A stretch of 64,000 bases of DNA, taken from Actinoplanes sp. KI2. GTDB taxonomy: Bacteria > Actinomycetota > Actinomycetes > Mycobacteriales > Micromonosporaceae. The DNA lies in assembly GCF_025630775.1 (NCBI RefSeq), contig NZ_JAOSZE010000018.1:1-64000 (forward strand), written 5' to 3'. Position 1 is the stretch's first letter. Each line of letters starts with the position of its first letter. Under the pieces are notes generated by a model, which was not told where the DNA came from, ran no database searches, and was given only the letters and a program-made list of their open reading frames with translations. Positions 8,093 through 15,625 of the stretch are shown piece by piece. The translations under genes were made by a program, and so were the position numbers.

Positions 8093-8602
8093 TCAGCGGT
8101 ACTGCGGCGGGGTCGGTGGCGGGACCGGGCGCCCGACGCCGGGCTGCGGCAGCGGCGGCCGCAGCGCACTCTTGGCGACGCCGGACACCAGCGTGCCGAT
8201 GGCGATGCCGAGCACCAGGTTGAGCCCGGCGGTGTACCAGCGCGACGCCGTGGACTCGTCGGTGACGAAGGGCGCGAGCATGGCCGCCACGGTGGCCAGC
8301 CCGATCACCCAGCCGAAGAAGCGCATCGGTCTCGGGGTGGTGAGGATCAGCAGCTGGATCAGGGCCGTGGCGAGCAGGGCGGCGATGCCGGCGCCGAGGG
8401 CGTACCAGAAGGTGGAGGCGTCGCCCCAGACGCCGTCGCCCTTGGGCGCGAGCACCTCGACGTCGAAGACGCCCCGGCCGAACAGGATGCCGACCACGGC
8501 GATCAGCGCGGCCACCAGCGCGGTGGCGGCGCCGCCGGCCCACAGGCGGCCGGCGTTGAGCACGGGTTGCGGAGGTGTCGCCGGTCGATAGACGTTGGTC
8601 AT
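8093..8602 (-). CDS. DUF6069-type membrane protein
   Basis: A 169-residue protein. ATG 8602 is preferred because GGGAGG lies six nt upstream; the ATG at 8608 is inside that spacing. Four hydrophobic segments are seen: LWAGGAATALVAALIAVVG, STFWYALGAGIAALLATALI, a central segment starting RFFGWVIGL, and YTAGLNLVLGIAIGTLVSGV, with the conserved-looking VLAPKGDGVWGDAST and LTTPRP between them. The C-terminus is Pro/Gln-rich. The family assignment is from memory of this pattern. First gene of a minus-strand operon with DUF7144 and a third membrane protein; site B lies 62 nt upstream of the start and is shared with the divergent DUF7144 gene at 8739. Confidence 0.75.
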   Translation of the reverse strand: MTNVYRPATPPQPVLNAGRLWAGGAATALVAALIAVVGILFGRGVFDVEVLAPKGDGVWGDASTFWYALGAGIAALLATALIQLLILTTPRPMRFFGWVIGLATVAAMLAPFVTDESTASRWYTAGLNLVLGIAIGTLVSGVAKSALRPPLPQPGVGRPVPPPTPPQYR

Positions 8603-8663
8603 TGCCATCCTCCCAGGGGGAACCTGTCGTCCCGAGTATCGCGACGGGGCGAGCGGACATACC

Positions 8664-8680
8664 TCATCCACCGCAGATGA
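8664..8680. promoter_or_regulatory. Dyad site B (TCATCC-N5-AGATGA)
   Basis: TCATCC (8664-8669), spacer ACCGC, AGATGA (8675-8680), one mismatch from a perfect dyad; extended left side ACCTCATCC as in sites C, D and E. It lies 62 nt from the DUF6069 start (minus) and 58 nt from the DUF7144 start at 8739 (plus), so one operator could serve both divergent genes. Confidence 0.6.
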
Positions 8681-8738
8681 CGCGGCTCGGCGAGCCTGGA
8701 GGCGACGCTGTGGTCACCGACTCGAAGGGGGAGGCGTG

Positions 8739-9155
8739 GTGGCAACACATCGGAGCGACGAGCCGACCGGCTGGATCGCGTGGGTCTTATTCGGCGGCCT
8801 GATGCTGGTGCTTCTCGGCGGGGCGCACCTGACGATCGGATCGCTCGCCCTGGTCCGGCCGGAGGCGCTCGAGGGCAGCCGGTCCGACCTGCTGCTGAAT
8901 GTCAACCTGACCACCCTCGGCTGGATCCACATCATCCTGGGCGTGGTCCTCATGATCGTCGGCGCCGGCCTGATGCTCGGCCAGGTCTGGGCCCGGATGC
9001 TGGCGATCGTCCTGGCCGTCCTGGCCCTTGTGATCAATTTCGCGTACGTCTCGGTCTACCCGATCTGGTCGGTGATCGCCATCGGCCTGTCCGCGATCGT
9101 CCTGTACGCCACGGTGGCGCACGGCTCCGAGCTGACGCGGGCGTATCGCCACTGA
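8739..9155 (+). CDS. DUF7144-type membrane protein (second copy)
   Basis: About 138 residues from GTG 8739; AAGGGGGAGG precedes it. Another GTG at 8736 is too close to that ribosome site. It has four membrane segments with the same pattern as the 7629-8069 product: GWIAWVLFGGLMLVLLGG, TTLGWIHIILGVVLMIVGAGL, a WARMLAIVLAVLALVINF segment and PIWSVIAIGLSAIVLYATVAHG. The matching landmarks (TTxGW, QVWARML/YTWARFL, YPIWS, AVHG/VAHG) mark the two as paralogues. It faces the DUF6069 operon across site B. Its 3' part overlaps the reading frame of the convergent YihY/BrkB gene by 369 bp, an unusually long convergent overlap. Confidence 0.8.
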   Translation: MATHRSDEPTGWIAWVLFGGLMLVLLGGAHLTIGSLALVRPEALEGSRSDLLLNVNLTTLGWIHIILGVVLMIVGAGLMLGQVWARMLAIVLAVLALVINFAYVSVYPIWSVIAIGLSAIVLYATVAHGSELTRAYRH

Positions 9156-10016
9156 CAGGGTGCGCAGCGTCGCCTCGCCGCGGATCACCCGGCCGACCAG
9201 GCTGGGATCCGCGGCGAGAACCTGCCCGACCACGGTCGCCGCGAGCAGGCAGAACGAGATGACATAAAGCCAGCCGATGTACGTGAAGGCCAGCCCGATC
9301 GTCCCGTAGTGCGCGCTGCTGGAGCGCAGCGCCCGGGGCAGGTAGATGTGCCCGGCGGGCCGCACGGCCAGCATGATCAGCGCGAACGCGAGCGCGCCCG
9401 GCAGCAGCCGGCGGGCCGGCACCATCCGGCCGAGCAGCAACCAGGGCACCACCAGGGTGATCGCGGCGTCCAGGACGAACAGCGTGGTGGTGTCGGTGAG
9501 GAAGGGGAACGGCGAGTCGTCGGCCAGCGTGCCCATCGCCCGGCTGGCGATCACGAAGACGCTCAGCAGGATGACCACCAGGATCCAGCGCAGCGCCGCC
9601 CCGACCCCGGAGCGCACCTTCCCGATGCTCCACACCGTCGCGTACGCGCGCACCATGGCCCGGGCCAGCCCGGTCGCCGACACCAGCACGATCAGCGCGC
9701 TGAGCACGCCGAAGGTGCCGAACCCGGTGTCACCGAGCGCGTCGGTGAGCAGCCGCCGGGACGACTCGGGCAGGTCCAGCGCGTCGGCCAGCTCGTTCGA
9801 GTGCTGCGCGCCGATCAGCGCGCCGAACATGATCAGCAGCGGGAAGATCGAGGTGAACGCCTGCGCGGCCAGCCCCATCGCCCGGTCGAAGATCTGCACC
9901 TGCAGGAAGCCGGTGACGCAGCGCAGCAGCAGCGTGCCGAACCAGGAGGCAAGCACGAGCGCGGCGCGCGGGCGCAGCCACCCGGGAAGGGCGGCGAGCC
10001 CGCGTTCCGCGTCCAT
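8787..10016 (-). CDS. YihY/BrkB-family membrane protein running into the convergent gene
   Basis: ATG 10016, one nt after the stop of the LuxR-type regulator. The first 275-285 residues show the family: six hydrophobic helices, TGFLQVQIFDRAMGLAAQ near the N-terminus, AFTSIFPLLIMFGALI, GLARAMVRAYATVW and HYGTIGLAFTYIGWLYVI. YihY proteins are inner-membrane proteins of unsettled function (once thought to be RNase BN). After EATLRTLSVAIRP the frame does not stop; it continues about 126 codons antisense to the DUF7144 gene, giving a polar Asp/His/Gln-rich tail with no family resemblance. Either the tail is translated, or the natural stop was lost or hidden by a sequence error near 9155. The conserved part ends near 9155. 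Confidence 0.75.
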   Translation of the reverse strand: MDAERGLAALPGWLRPRAALVLASWFGTLLLRCVTGFLQVQIFDRAMGLAAQAFTSIFPLLIMFGALIGAQHSNELADALDLPESSRRLLTDALGDTGFGTFGVLSALIVLVSATGLARAMVRAYATVWSIGKVRSGVGAALRWILVVILLSVFVIASRAMGTLADDSPFPFLTDTTTLFVLDAAITLVVPWLLLGRMVPARRLLPGALAFALIMLAVRPAGHIYLPRALRSSSAHYGTIGLAFTYIGWLYVISFCLLAATVVGQVLAADPSLVGRVIRGEATLRTLSVAIRPRQLGAVRHRGVQDDRGQADGDHRPDRVDRDVREIDHKGQDGQDDRQHPGPDLAEHQAGADDHEDHAQDDVDPAEGGQVDIQQQVGPAALERLRPDQGERSDRQVRPAEKHQHQAAE

Positions 10017-10017
10017 G

Positions 10018-12711
10018 TCAGAGCAGGCCGAGCGAGCGTGCCCGCCGCACGGCCTCGTTGCGCCGGGAGGCGGACAGCTTGCGCAGGATGCTGCGTACGT
10101 GTGTCTTGACCGTGTTGACCGAGACGTAGAGGGTCGCGGCGATCTCCTCGGTGGGCAGCATCGCCGCCATGCCGTCGAGCACCTCCATCTCACGCTTGCT
10201 GAGCGCCTCGAAGACCACGACGCCGGTGTCGGCGGCGGCGGTGCTGGCCGGCGTGGCGTGCGCGGCGCCCTGGAGCTGGCGGTACTGCGTGGCGAGCTCG
10301 TCGTCGTCGCGCAACACCCGGCGCAGGTCGGCCCAGACCTGCTGGACTGCCCGGCGCTGCGACTCCGGTGCGGCGGCCCGCAGCGCCTGGCGCAGCGCGC
10401 CCCGCGCCTCGTCCACCTCGCCGCGGCGGGCCGCGACGGTGGCCAGCACCAGCCAGGCCTCGAGGCTGACCGGCCCGGCCACGCCGGCCGCGCCGGCCAC
10501 CGGCTCGACCAGCTGCTGGGCCTGCTCGGCCTCGCCGGCCGCGGCCAGCGCCGCGGCGCGCACCACGACCGCGTCGTCGGCGTCCGGCTCGGCCAGCTTG
10601 CCGAGCGTTTCGAGGGCCTTGTCCGGCCGGCTCATGGTGACCAGCAGCCGGGCCTGGGTGAGCGTCACCTGGCGGCTGAGCCAGCACGGCGCGGCCAGGC
10701 CGCCCGGCACGTGCCCGGCGTCGCCGAGCGCGGTGAGTGCGCCGCGCAGCTCGCCGCGCGCCTGCAGGCGCCGCGAGCGGATCAGCGCGAACGCCGCGTG
10801 GACCATGCCGTCGCTCGGCCGGATCCGGCGCGGGTCGGCCGCCCGCAGGTGCCGCCCGGCGGTGTCGATGTCGTAGCGCTCCATCGCCACCCAGGCCAGC
10901 GCCAGCTCGGCGCCGACCGGCCGGGACGCGGTGCCGCCGATCCGGTCGGCCAGCTCGGTCGCCTGATCGGCGAGCTTCTCGGCGTGCCGCAGCCGGCCGC
11001 GGTACGCCTCGATCAGCGAGAGGTGGGCCAGCGCGTCGATCCGGACGCTCTCGCAGTTGCCCGCCGCCGCGTTGGCCACCTCGGTGAGGGTGACCGCGGC
11101 CGCGTCCACCGCGCCGGTCCGGCTCTGCACGTCGCCGCGCGCGGCGAGCACCAGCGCCCTCAGCTCGCCGTGCCGTTCCAGCCGCTCGGGCGGGGTCTCG
11201 GCGAGCATCTGCTCGGCCGCGGCGACCGCCTGCAGCACGCCGTCGGTGTCGCCCCGCATCCGGGCCAGCACGACGTCGGTGACCAGGTGGGCCAGGGCCA
11301 GCGCGGGGCTGTAGCCGTCGGGACGGCTCATCATCAGCTCCTCGGCCCGTTCCAGCTGGGCCGTGCTGGTCTCCACGTCGTGCAGCGCGAGCGCGAGCGC
11401 GGCCGCGACCACGGCCGCCTCGGGGCTCTCCAGGTCGCCCGGCAGCCCGCCGAGCTGCTCGGCGAGCCGGCTGTCCCGCCCGCCCAGCAGCAGGCGGCCG
11501 ACCGCGTGGTCCTCGATGACGATCGAGGCGGCGAGGGCCCAGTCACCGGCGGCGGCCGCGTGCGTGATCGCCTCGGTGATCTGCCCGGCCGCGGCGAACC
11601 AGGTGGCCGCCCGCCGGTGCAGCTCGGGGATCCGGTCCTGCGCCTCCCGGCTGAGCTGGGCCTGCAGCAGCTCGGCGAAGAGCCGGTGGCACCGGTACGC
11701 GCCGAGCCCGTCGCCGGCCGGTTGGACGAACGCGTTCTGCCGGCAGAGGCCGGCCAGCAGCCAGCGGGCGTCGGACCGCCCGGTCACGGCCTCGGCCAGC
11801 TCCGGGGTGAAGATGTCCAGGATGCTGGTTTCCAGCAGGAACCGGCGGACGTGCCCGGGCTGGATCCGCAGCACCTCGTCGACGAAGTACTCGGCGATGG
11901 TCGCCTCGTTGCCGGTGATCGTGGCGACCAGGTTTTCCGCGTCGCCGGAGTCCTCGAGGGCCATCGCGAACAGCCGCAGCCCGGCGGCCCAGCCCTCGGT
12001 GTGCTGCAGGAGCTGGGTCATGCCGTCCCGGCTCAGCGGCACCCGGTGCAGGGTGAGCAGCTCCGCGGTCTCGTCGGCGGTGAAGGCGAGATCCTCGCTG
12101 CGCACCTCCTCGAGGCGGCCGGCCAGCCGGTAACGGTGCAGGGGCAGCGGCGGGTCCCAGCGGCTGACCATCACCAGCCGCAGCATCCGGCCGGCATGCC
12201 GCAGGACGAACTCCAGGTCGGTGGCCCAGTGCTCGCCGGGCAGGTTGGCCACGCCGTCGAGCACGAGCACGACCGGCTCGGGCTGCTCGGCCAGCGCGGC
12301 GGCGAGCCGGACCAGGAAGGAACGGTCGGCCGGACCGGCCGCCCGGGGCGCCGACAGCGTGCCCGGGACGAGCACACCGGCCCGGCGCAGGGCCTCCAGG
12401 ACATACGCCCAGAACGCGTCCGTCTGGCTGTCTTCTTCTTCGAGCGTGATCCAGCCGATCGGATATCCGGGCGTCCCGCTCGTGGCCCAGGAGGCGACGA
12501 GCTGGGTCTTTCCGGCGCCGGCCGGCCCGACGACCAGGGTCACGGGTTCGCGGACGCCGCGGGCGAGGCGCTCGGTGAGCCGGGGCCGGGCAACCAGGAA
12601 ACTGGGCGGTTCCGGCAGGGCGAACTTCGATTGCAGCAACGGATCGCCGCCGGTGGCCGCGGCCGCCGCCGGTGAGGAGATCGGTGCCGGGACGACGAGC
12701 TCAGCTGTCAC
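10018..12711 (-). CDS. MalT-like ATP-dependent LuxR-family regulator
   Basis: About 897 residues from GTG 12711, which has GGAGGGG five nt upstream; ATG 12753 is an alternative. The order is: a NACHT/AAA-like nucleotide-binding domain with Walker A GPAGAGKT (about 62-69) and Walker B-like VVLVLDGVANL, a winged-helix arm, a long TPR-like helical region (about 350-800), and a C-terminal LuxR helix-turn-helix (LSKREMEVLDGMAAM ... SVNTVKTHVRSILRKL). Such regulators bind a small ligand through the helical domain and oligomerise with ATP to activate promoters. The target is unknown; it is adjacent to the dyad-linked stress block and could be its regulator (inference). Upstream it has three palindromes (12762-12825). 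Probably co-transcribed with the YihY gene. Confidence 0.85.
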   Translation of the reverse strand: MTAELVVPAPISSPAAAAATGGDPLLQSKFALPEPPSFLVARPRLTERLARGVREPVTLVVGPAGAGKTQLVASWATSGTPGYPIGWITLEEEDSQTDAFWAYVLEALRRAGVLVPGTLSAPRAAGPADRSFLVRLAAALAEQPEPVVLVLDGVANLPGEHWATDLEFVLRHAGRMLRLVMVSRWDPPLPLHRYRLAGRLEEVRSEDLAFTADETAELLTLHRVPLSRDGMTQLLQHTEGWAAGLRLFAMALEDSGDAENLVATITGNEATIAEYFVDEVLRIQPGHVRRFLLETSILDIFTPELAEAVTGRSDARWLLAGLCRQNAFVQPAGDGLGAYRCHRLFAELLQAQLSREAQDRIPELHRRAATWFAAAGQITEAITHAAAAGDWALAASIVIEDHAVGRLLLGGRDSRLAEQLGGLPGDLESPEAAVVAAALALALHDVETSTAQLERAEELMMSRPDGYSPALALAHLVTDVVLARMRGDTDGVLQAVAAAEQMLAETPPERLERHGELRALVLAARGDVQSRTGAVDAAAVTLTEVANAAAGNCESVRIDALAHLSLIEAYRGRLRHAEKLADQATELADRIGGTASRPVGAELALAWVAMERYDIDTAGRHLRAADPRRIRPSDGMVHAAFALIRSRRLQARGELRGALTALGDAGHVPGGLAAPCWLSRQVTLTQARLLVTMSRPDKALETLGKLAEPDADDAVVVRAAALAAAGEAEQAQQLVEPVAGAAGVAGPVSLEAWLVLATVAARRGEVDEARGALRQALRAAAPESQRRAVQQVWADLRRVLRDDDELATQYRQLQGAAHATPASTAAADTGVVVFEALSKREMEVLDGMAAMLPTEEIAATLYVSVNTVKTHVRSILRKLSASRRNEAVRRARSLGLL

Positions 12712-12761
12712 AACTGCCCCCTCCGCAGCACTGCGTCTGATCGACTGGATCATCGTTGTCC

Positions 12762-12825
12762 GCGGGAGACGACTCCCGCATCGTCCGAAACGGATTAAGC
12801 TTAAGCGCTGAGTGACCCTCTCACT
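12762..12825. promoter_or_regulatory. Cluster of palindromes upstream of the LuxR gene
   Basis: Three inverted repeats in 64 bp: GCGGGAG-ACGA-CTCCCGC (12762-12779, 7-bp arms), TTAAGCTTAA (12795-12804) and AGTGA-CCCTC-TCACT (12811-12825). They lie 51-114 nt upstream of the preferred start of the LuxR gene, in a locally AT-richer stretch. The first could also be an RNA hairpin in the leader. Likely promoter/operator zone of the regulator, possibly autoregulatory. Confidence 0.45.
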
Positions 12826-12863
12826 ACGTAAAAGCGGTCAACGGGGTATGTGTTGACTGCGTT

Positions 12864-13958
12864 CTATTTGTGTGCCTTTGCGACGGAAGTAGTGGCGCCG
12901 GCCAGGAAATCGACGAAATCCGTAGGCGATCCGGCCCGCTCCCAGGCCCGGCGCTGCCGGTCCGCCCCGGTGCCGTCGCGTCGTAGTCGCTCGAGACCGG
13001 CGAAGACGTCCTCGGCGTCGCCCGAGGCGGCCAGCGCGGGCGTCACCTTGGCCATCAGCCGGGCCACCGCGCCGCCAGCGGGCGAGTCGTCGCCGGGCGT
13101 CCGGCTGCGCGGTATCCGCACCTGGCCGTGCGCGGCCGTGATGAGGTGGGCGTCGACCAGACCCGTCGGGATCGGCAGCGTGGTGATGTTCCGCCGGGCC
13201 TCGTCGATCAGCGTCGCGACCAGCGCGCGGACCACCCCGGCGAAGAAAACCGTGTCCGGTACGCCCAGGCACGCGTCGGCCACCCGGATCTCGACGGTCG
13301 GGTAGCGCTCGGACAACCGGGCCAGGAAGTAGACGCCGCTCCGATCGAGGGCCGCGCCGGCCGACACCAGCGAGCCCACCACCCGGTCGTATCGCACGGC
13401 GCCGGCCCACGCTCCGGGCGGCCGGAAGGTCGGCCAGCGTTGTTGCAGGTGAAAGCGGTAGCTGGCCCAGCCGGTGTCCCGGTCCCCGGCGAACGGTGAG
13501 TTCACCGTCAGGGCCAGCAGCGCCGGCAGCCACGGCCGGATCCGTGCCAGCACCTCGACGGCAAGATCCCGATCCGGTACGCCGATGTGCACCTGACAGG
13601 CGCACGTGCCACCGGCCGCCACCGCGCCCGGGAAGCGCCCGGCCAGGTCGCGGTATCGCGCCTCGTCGGTCACCGCGTCCAGCGGGCCGGCCGCGAACGG
13701 CGGCGTCCCCACCGCGACCAGGCTCGCACCGGCCCGGCTCGCGGCGTCCGCGGCCCGCGACCGCAGCCGGACGAGCTCCCGCCGGAGCCGGTCCAGGCTG
13801 GTGCAGACCGCCGTCGTGGTTTCCAGTTGACAGGAAAGGAACTCCGGCTTGATCTGGTCGCCGGCGGCCGCGAGCCGGGCGACCCGCGGCGCCGAGGGCA
13901 CGACCGCCCCGTCCGGCGCCAGCAGCAGGAACTCCTCCTCGACCCCCATCGTGAGCAT
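12864..13958 (-). CDS. ybdK: YbdK-type carboxylate-amine ligase (glutamate-cysteine ligase-like)
   Basis: About 364 residues from ATG 13958, which has GGGGGA four nt upstream; alternative starts lie at 13970 and 14024. The GCS2 family signature is clear: MGVEEEFLLL at the N-terminus (Glu ligands for Mg-ATP), FLSCQLETTTAVC, CQVHIGVPD, a SPFAGDRDTGWASYR segment and ERYPTVEIRVADACLGV. Members ligate an amino acid to glutamate or another carboxylate; E. coli YbdK has weak gamma-glutamylcysteine activity, but actinobacterial paralogues are mostly uncharacterised. Dyad site C lies 63 nt upstream of the start, which ties the gene to the stress block. It is followed by the LuxR operon on the same strand, separated by about 110-150 bp. 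Confidence 0.85.
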   Translation of the reverse strand: MLTMGVEEEFLLLAPDGAVVPSAPRVARLAAAGDQIKPEFLSCQLETTTAVCTSLDRLRRELVRLRSRAADAASRAGASLVAVGTPPFAAGPLDAVTDEARYRDLAGRFPGAVAAGGTCACQVHIGVPDRDLAVEVLARIRPWLPALLALTVNSPFAGDRDTGWASYRFHLQQRWPTFRPPGAWAGAVRYDRVVGSLVSAGAALDRSGVYFLARLSERYPTVEIRVADACLGVPDTVFFAGVVRALVATLIDEARRNITTLPIPTGLVDAHLITAAHGQVRIPRSRTPGDDSPAGGAVARLMAKVTPALAASGDAEDVFAGLERLRRDGTGADRQRRAWERAGSPTDFVDFLAGATTSVAKAHK

Positions 13959-14020
13959 CGCGTCCCCCATTGTTCGCTGCGCACGTGCGGCCAGCGTGCG
14001 GTCGCGGGGAGAGCGCGACC

Positions 14021-14037
14021 TCATCCGCAGGGGGTGA
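14021..14037. promoter_or_regulatory. Dyad site C (TCATCC-N5-GGGTGA)
   Basis: TCATCC (14021-14026), spacer GCAGG, GGGTGA (14032-14037), one mismatch from perfect symmetry, with the extended ACCTCATCC left side. It lies 63 nt upstream of the YbdK-type gene start and downstream of the co-directional gene ending at 14076. Confidence 0.6.
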
Positions 14038-14075
14038 CTCGATCTTCGAAATGTCCGGTGGGGCCGGATGCGGCG

Positions 14076-14573
14076 TCAGGCGTCCCGGCGCAACACCCGC
14101 GCGGTGACCCGGTCGACGGCGACGTCGCCGGCCGCGGCACCGCTGCGGATCCGGCCGACGAGTTCGTCCACCATCGTGTCGCGCTGGCCGCGGACCAGCG
14201 ACTGGACCCGCTCCGGCTCCTTCTCCAGCATCTCCAGGACGTCGTCGAGGATGTCCCGGACCAGCGGACGCAGCACCCGGTCGAGCTGGGCGTCGACCAT
14301 CTTGTCGACCACCGCGTTGGTGGCCAGCGCGGTGATCGCCGCATCGAAGGCCACCGCGGCGCGGCTGCGAGCCTTCTCCCGCTCGACGGCGCCGCGCGCG
14401 GCCATCTCGCCGAGCCGGCGTTGCACGGTGTCCGCGGTCGAGCCGGTGAACGGCCGGGTCGCCGTGTACCGCACGCTCTGCACCACCAACTCCCCGGCGT
14501 CCCCGGCCTGATAGACGGCGCCGACCATGACGTCGCGCATCCGGGCCGCCTGGGTGAAGACGAACGTGGTCAT
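14076..14573 (-). CDS. Hypothetical helical protein
   Basis: A 165-residue soluble protein with no signal peptide or membrane segment. It is helix-rich, with repeated heptad-like stretches (LDRVLRPLVRDILDDVLEML, VQSLVRGQRDTMVDELVGRI) that suggest a coiled-coil or four-helix arrangement. I do not recognise the family. The ATG overlaps the stop of the DUF6325-type gene (ATGA-type overlap at 14570-14573), so it is translated with it. It probably works with the DUF6325-type protein, likely under control of site D. Confidence 0.65.
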   Translation of the reverse strand: MTTFVFTQAARMRDVMVGAVYQAGDAGELVVQSVRYTATRPFTGSTADTVQRRLGEMAARGAVEREKARSRAAVAFDAAITALATNAVVDKMVDAQLDRVLRPLVRDILDDVLEMLEKEPERVQSLVRGQRDTMVDELVGRIRSGAAAGDVAVDRVTARVLRRDA

Positions 14574-15106
14574 GATGAAGCACCCTCCAGGCGGTGCAGC
14601 TCGGCTGCCTCCGCAGCCGTGACCAGGCCGATGCCGACCAGGTCGAGTGGGCTGATGAACGCGTCGGCGAGCCGGAACCCGCCGGCCCGGGCGATCGCGT
14701 CGCGCAGCGGGACCGCCCAGTGGTGCTCGATCAGCAGCAGCGCCGCGGCGCTGTCGTCGGGAATCTCCTCGATCACGTCCCAGGCCCGGTCGTCGTCGAA
14801 GACCTCGATGCCGTCGGCCGCCGCGGCCGCGCCCAGGGCGGCGCCCGCCTCGAGACCCTCCTCGCCCTCGATGCCGAGCCCGACCAGCGCGCCCACCTTG
14901 CTGCCGAGCTCGACCGCCTCCTCGGCGGTCAGGTTGCTGAGATGCTCGACCTCGATCTCGCCCTTGGCGTCCTTGTAGACGGCGAGCGCGTCGATCACCC
15001 GGATCGCGTCGGTCGCCCGGAGCCGCTCCAGTTCGGCGATGACCTCGCCATGGAAGTCGGGGTGCGTGAAGCCCAGCACGATGAGCTGGACCGGTCCGAT
15101 CGCCAT
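14570..15106 (-). CDS. DUF6325-type protein
   Basis: About 178 residues from ATG 15106, preceded by GGAAGGGAG. The N-terminal segment has the family look: IGPVQLIVLGFTHPDFHGEV, then a helix and strand with IRVIDALAVYKDAKGEIEVE, a Gly/Ala-rich middle (GLEAGAALGAAAAADG) and a C-terminal stretch, AALLLIEHHWAVPLRDAI. These proteins resemble DUF1269-type ferredoxin-fold proteins and often occur in actinobacterial stress clusters; no biochemical role is known to me. Site D lies 56 nt upstream and is shared with the divergent lipoprotein gene. The downstream helical protein gene overlaps its stop codon. Confidence 0.75.
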   Translation of the reverse strand: MAIGPVQLIVLGFTHPDFHGEVIAELERLRATDAIRVIDALAVYKDAKGEIEVEHLSNLTAEEAVELGSKVGALVGLGIEGEEGLEAGAALGAAAAADGIEVFDDDRAWDVIEEIPDDSAAALLLIEHHWAVPLRDAIARAGGFRLADAFISPLDLVGIGLVTAAEAAELHRLEGASS

Positions 15107-15161
15107 GAGGCGCTCCCTTCCTCGATGCGCCCAGCCTCCCGCCGGGGCCGTCGAGACCACC

Positions 15162-15178
15162 TCATCCGGCTGGGGTGA
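15162..15178. promoter_or_regulatory. Dyad site D (TCATCC-N5-GGGTGA)
   Basis: TCATCC (15162-15167), spacer GGCTG, GGGTGA (15173-15178). The symmetry extends outward: CAC upstream of TCATCC is matched by GTG downstream of GGGTGAC. It lies 56 nt from the DUF6325-type start (minus) and 36 nt from the lipoprotein start (plus). Confidence 0.6.
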
Positions 15179-15213
15179 CGTGTCCGCGACCGGGCCCGGC
15201 GATGCTCGACGTC

Positions 15214-15621
15214 ATGCGACAGATAGCGCTTCTCGTGTCCGCCGCCGTGCTCGCCGTCCTGCCGGTGGCCGCCTGTTCCACCAGCGAAACGCCGACGGCG
15301 GCGGTCTGTGACAACCTGACCGCGGTGCAGAACTCCGCACAGCACGTCCGGGACACCAACGTGGCCGAGAACGGCCTCAACCAGCTGCGTACCGACCTGA
15401 TCCAGCTGCGCACCGACGTGCAGGCGCTGATCGCCTCGGCGAAGTCCCAGTGGAAGCCGCAGGCGGATGCCATCCGCACCTCGCTCGACCAGCTCAGCAC
15501 GTCGGTGGACGCGGCCAAGTCGGCACCCGGCAAGTCCGCCTTCGACGCCGTGCGCCAGGCCGTGACCACGCTCGAGACCAACGTCAAGGCGCTCGGCGAC
15601 GCGATGCACGGCGCCTGCTGA
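15214..15621 (+). CDS. Small lipoprotein
   Basis: About 135 residues from ATG 15214 (15202 is also possible; neither has a strong ribosome site). MRQIALLVSAAVLAVLPVAAC is a lipoprotein signal with lipobox VAAC. The mature part contains one further Cys near the start (AAVCDNL) and one at the very C-terminus (HGAC), which could form a disulfide. Between them are amphipathic helices with heptad character (NQLRTDLIQLRTDVQALI, SLDQLSTSVDAAK), suggesting a helical bundle or coiled coil. It is probably an envelope-exposed structural or stress lipoprotein. It is divergent from the DUF6325-type gene across site D and is followed at five nt by the Rv1733c-type gene. Confidence 0.7.
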   Translation: MRQIALLVSAAVLAVLPVAACSTSETPTAAVCDNLTAVQNSAQHVRDTNVAENGLNQLRTDLIQLRTDVQALIASAKSQWKPQADAIRTSLDQLSTSVDAAKSAPGKSAFDAVRQAVTTLETNVKALGDAMHGAC

Positions 15622-15625
15622 CGCG

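Noticed and set aside
8787-9155. A translated C-terminal domain of the YihY/BrkB protein
   Set aside because: The sequence is the antisense reading of the DUF7144 gene, polar and without resemblance to any domain; it is kept only as part of an open frame.
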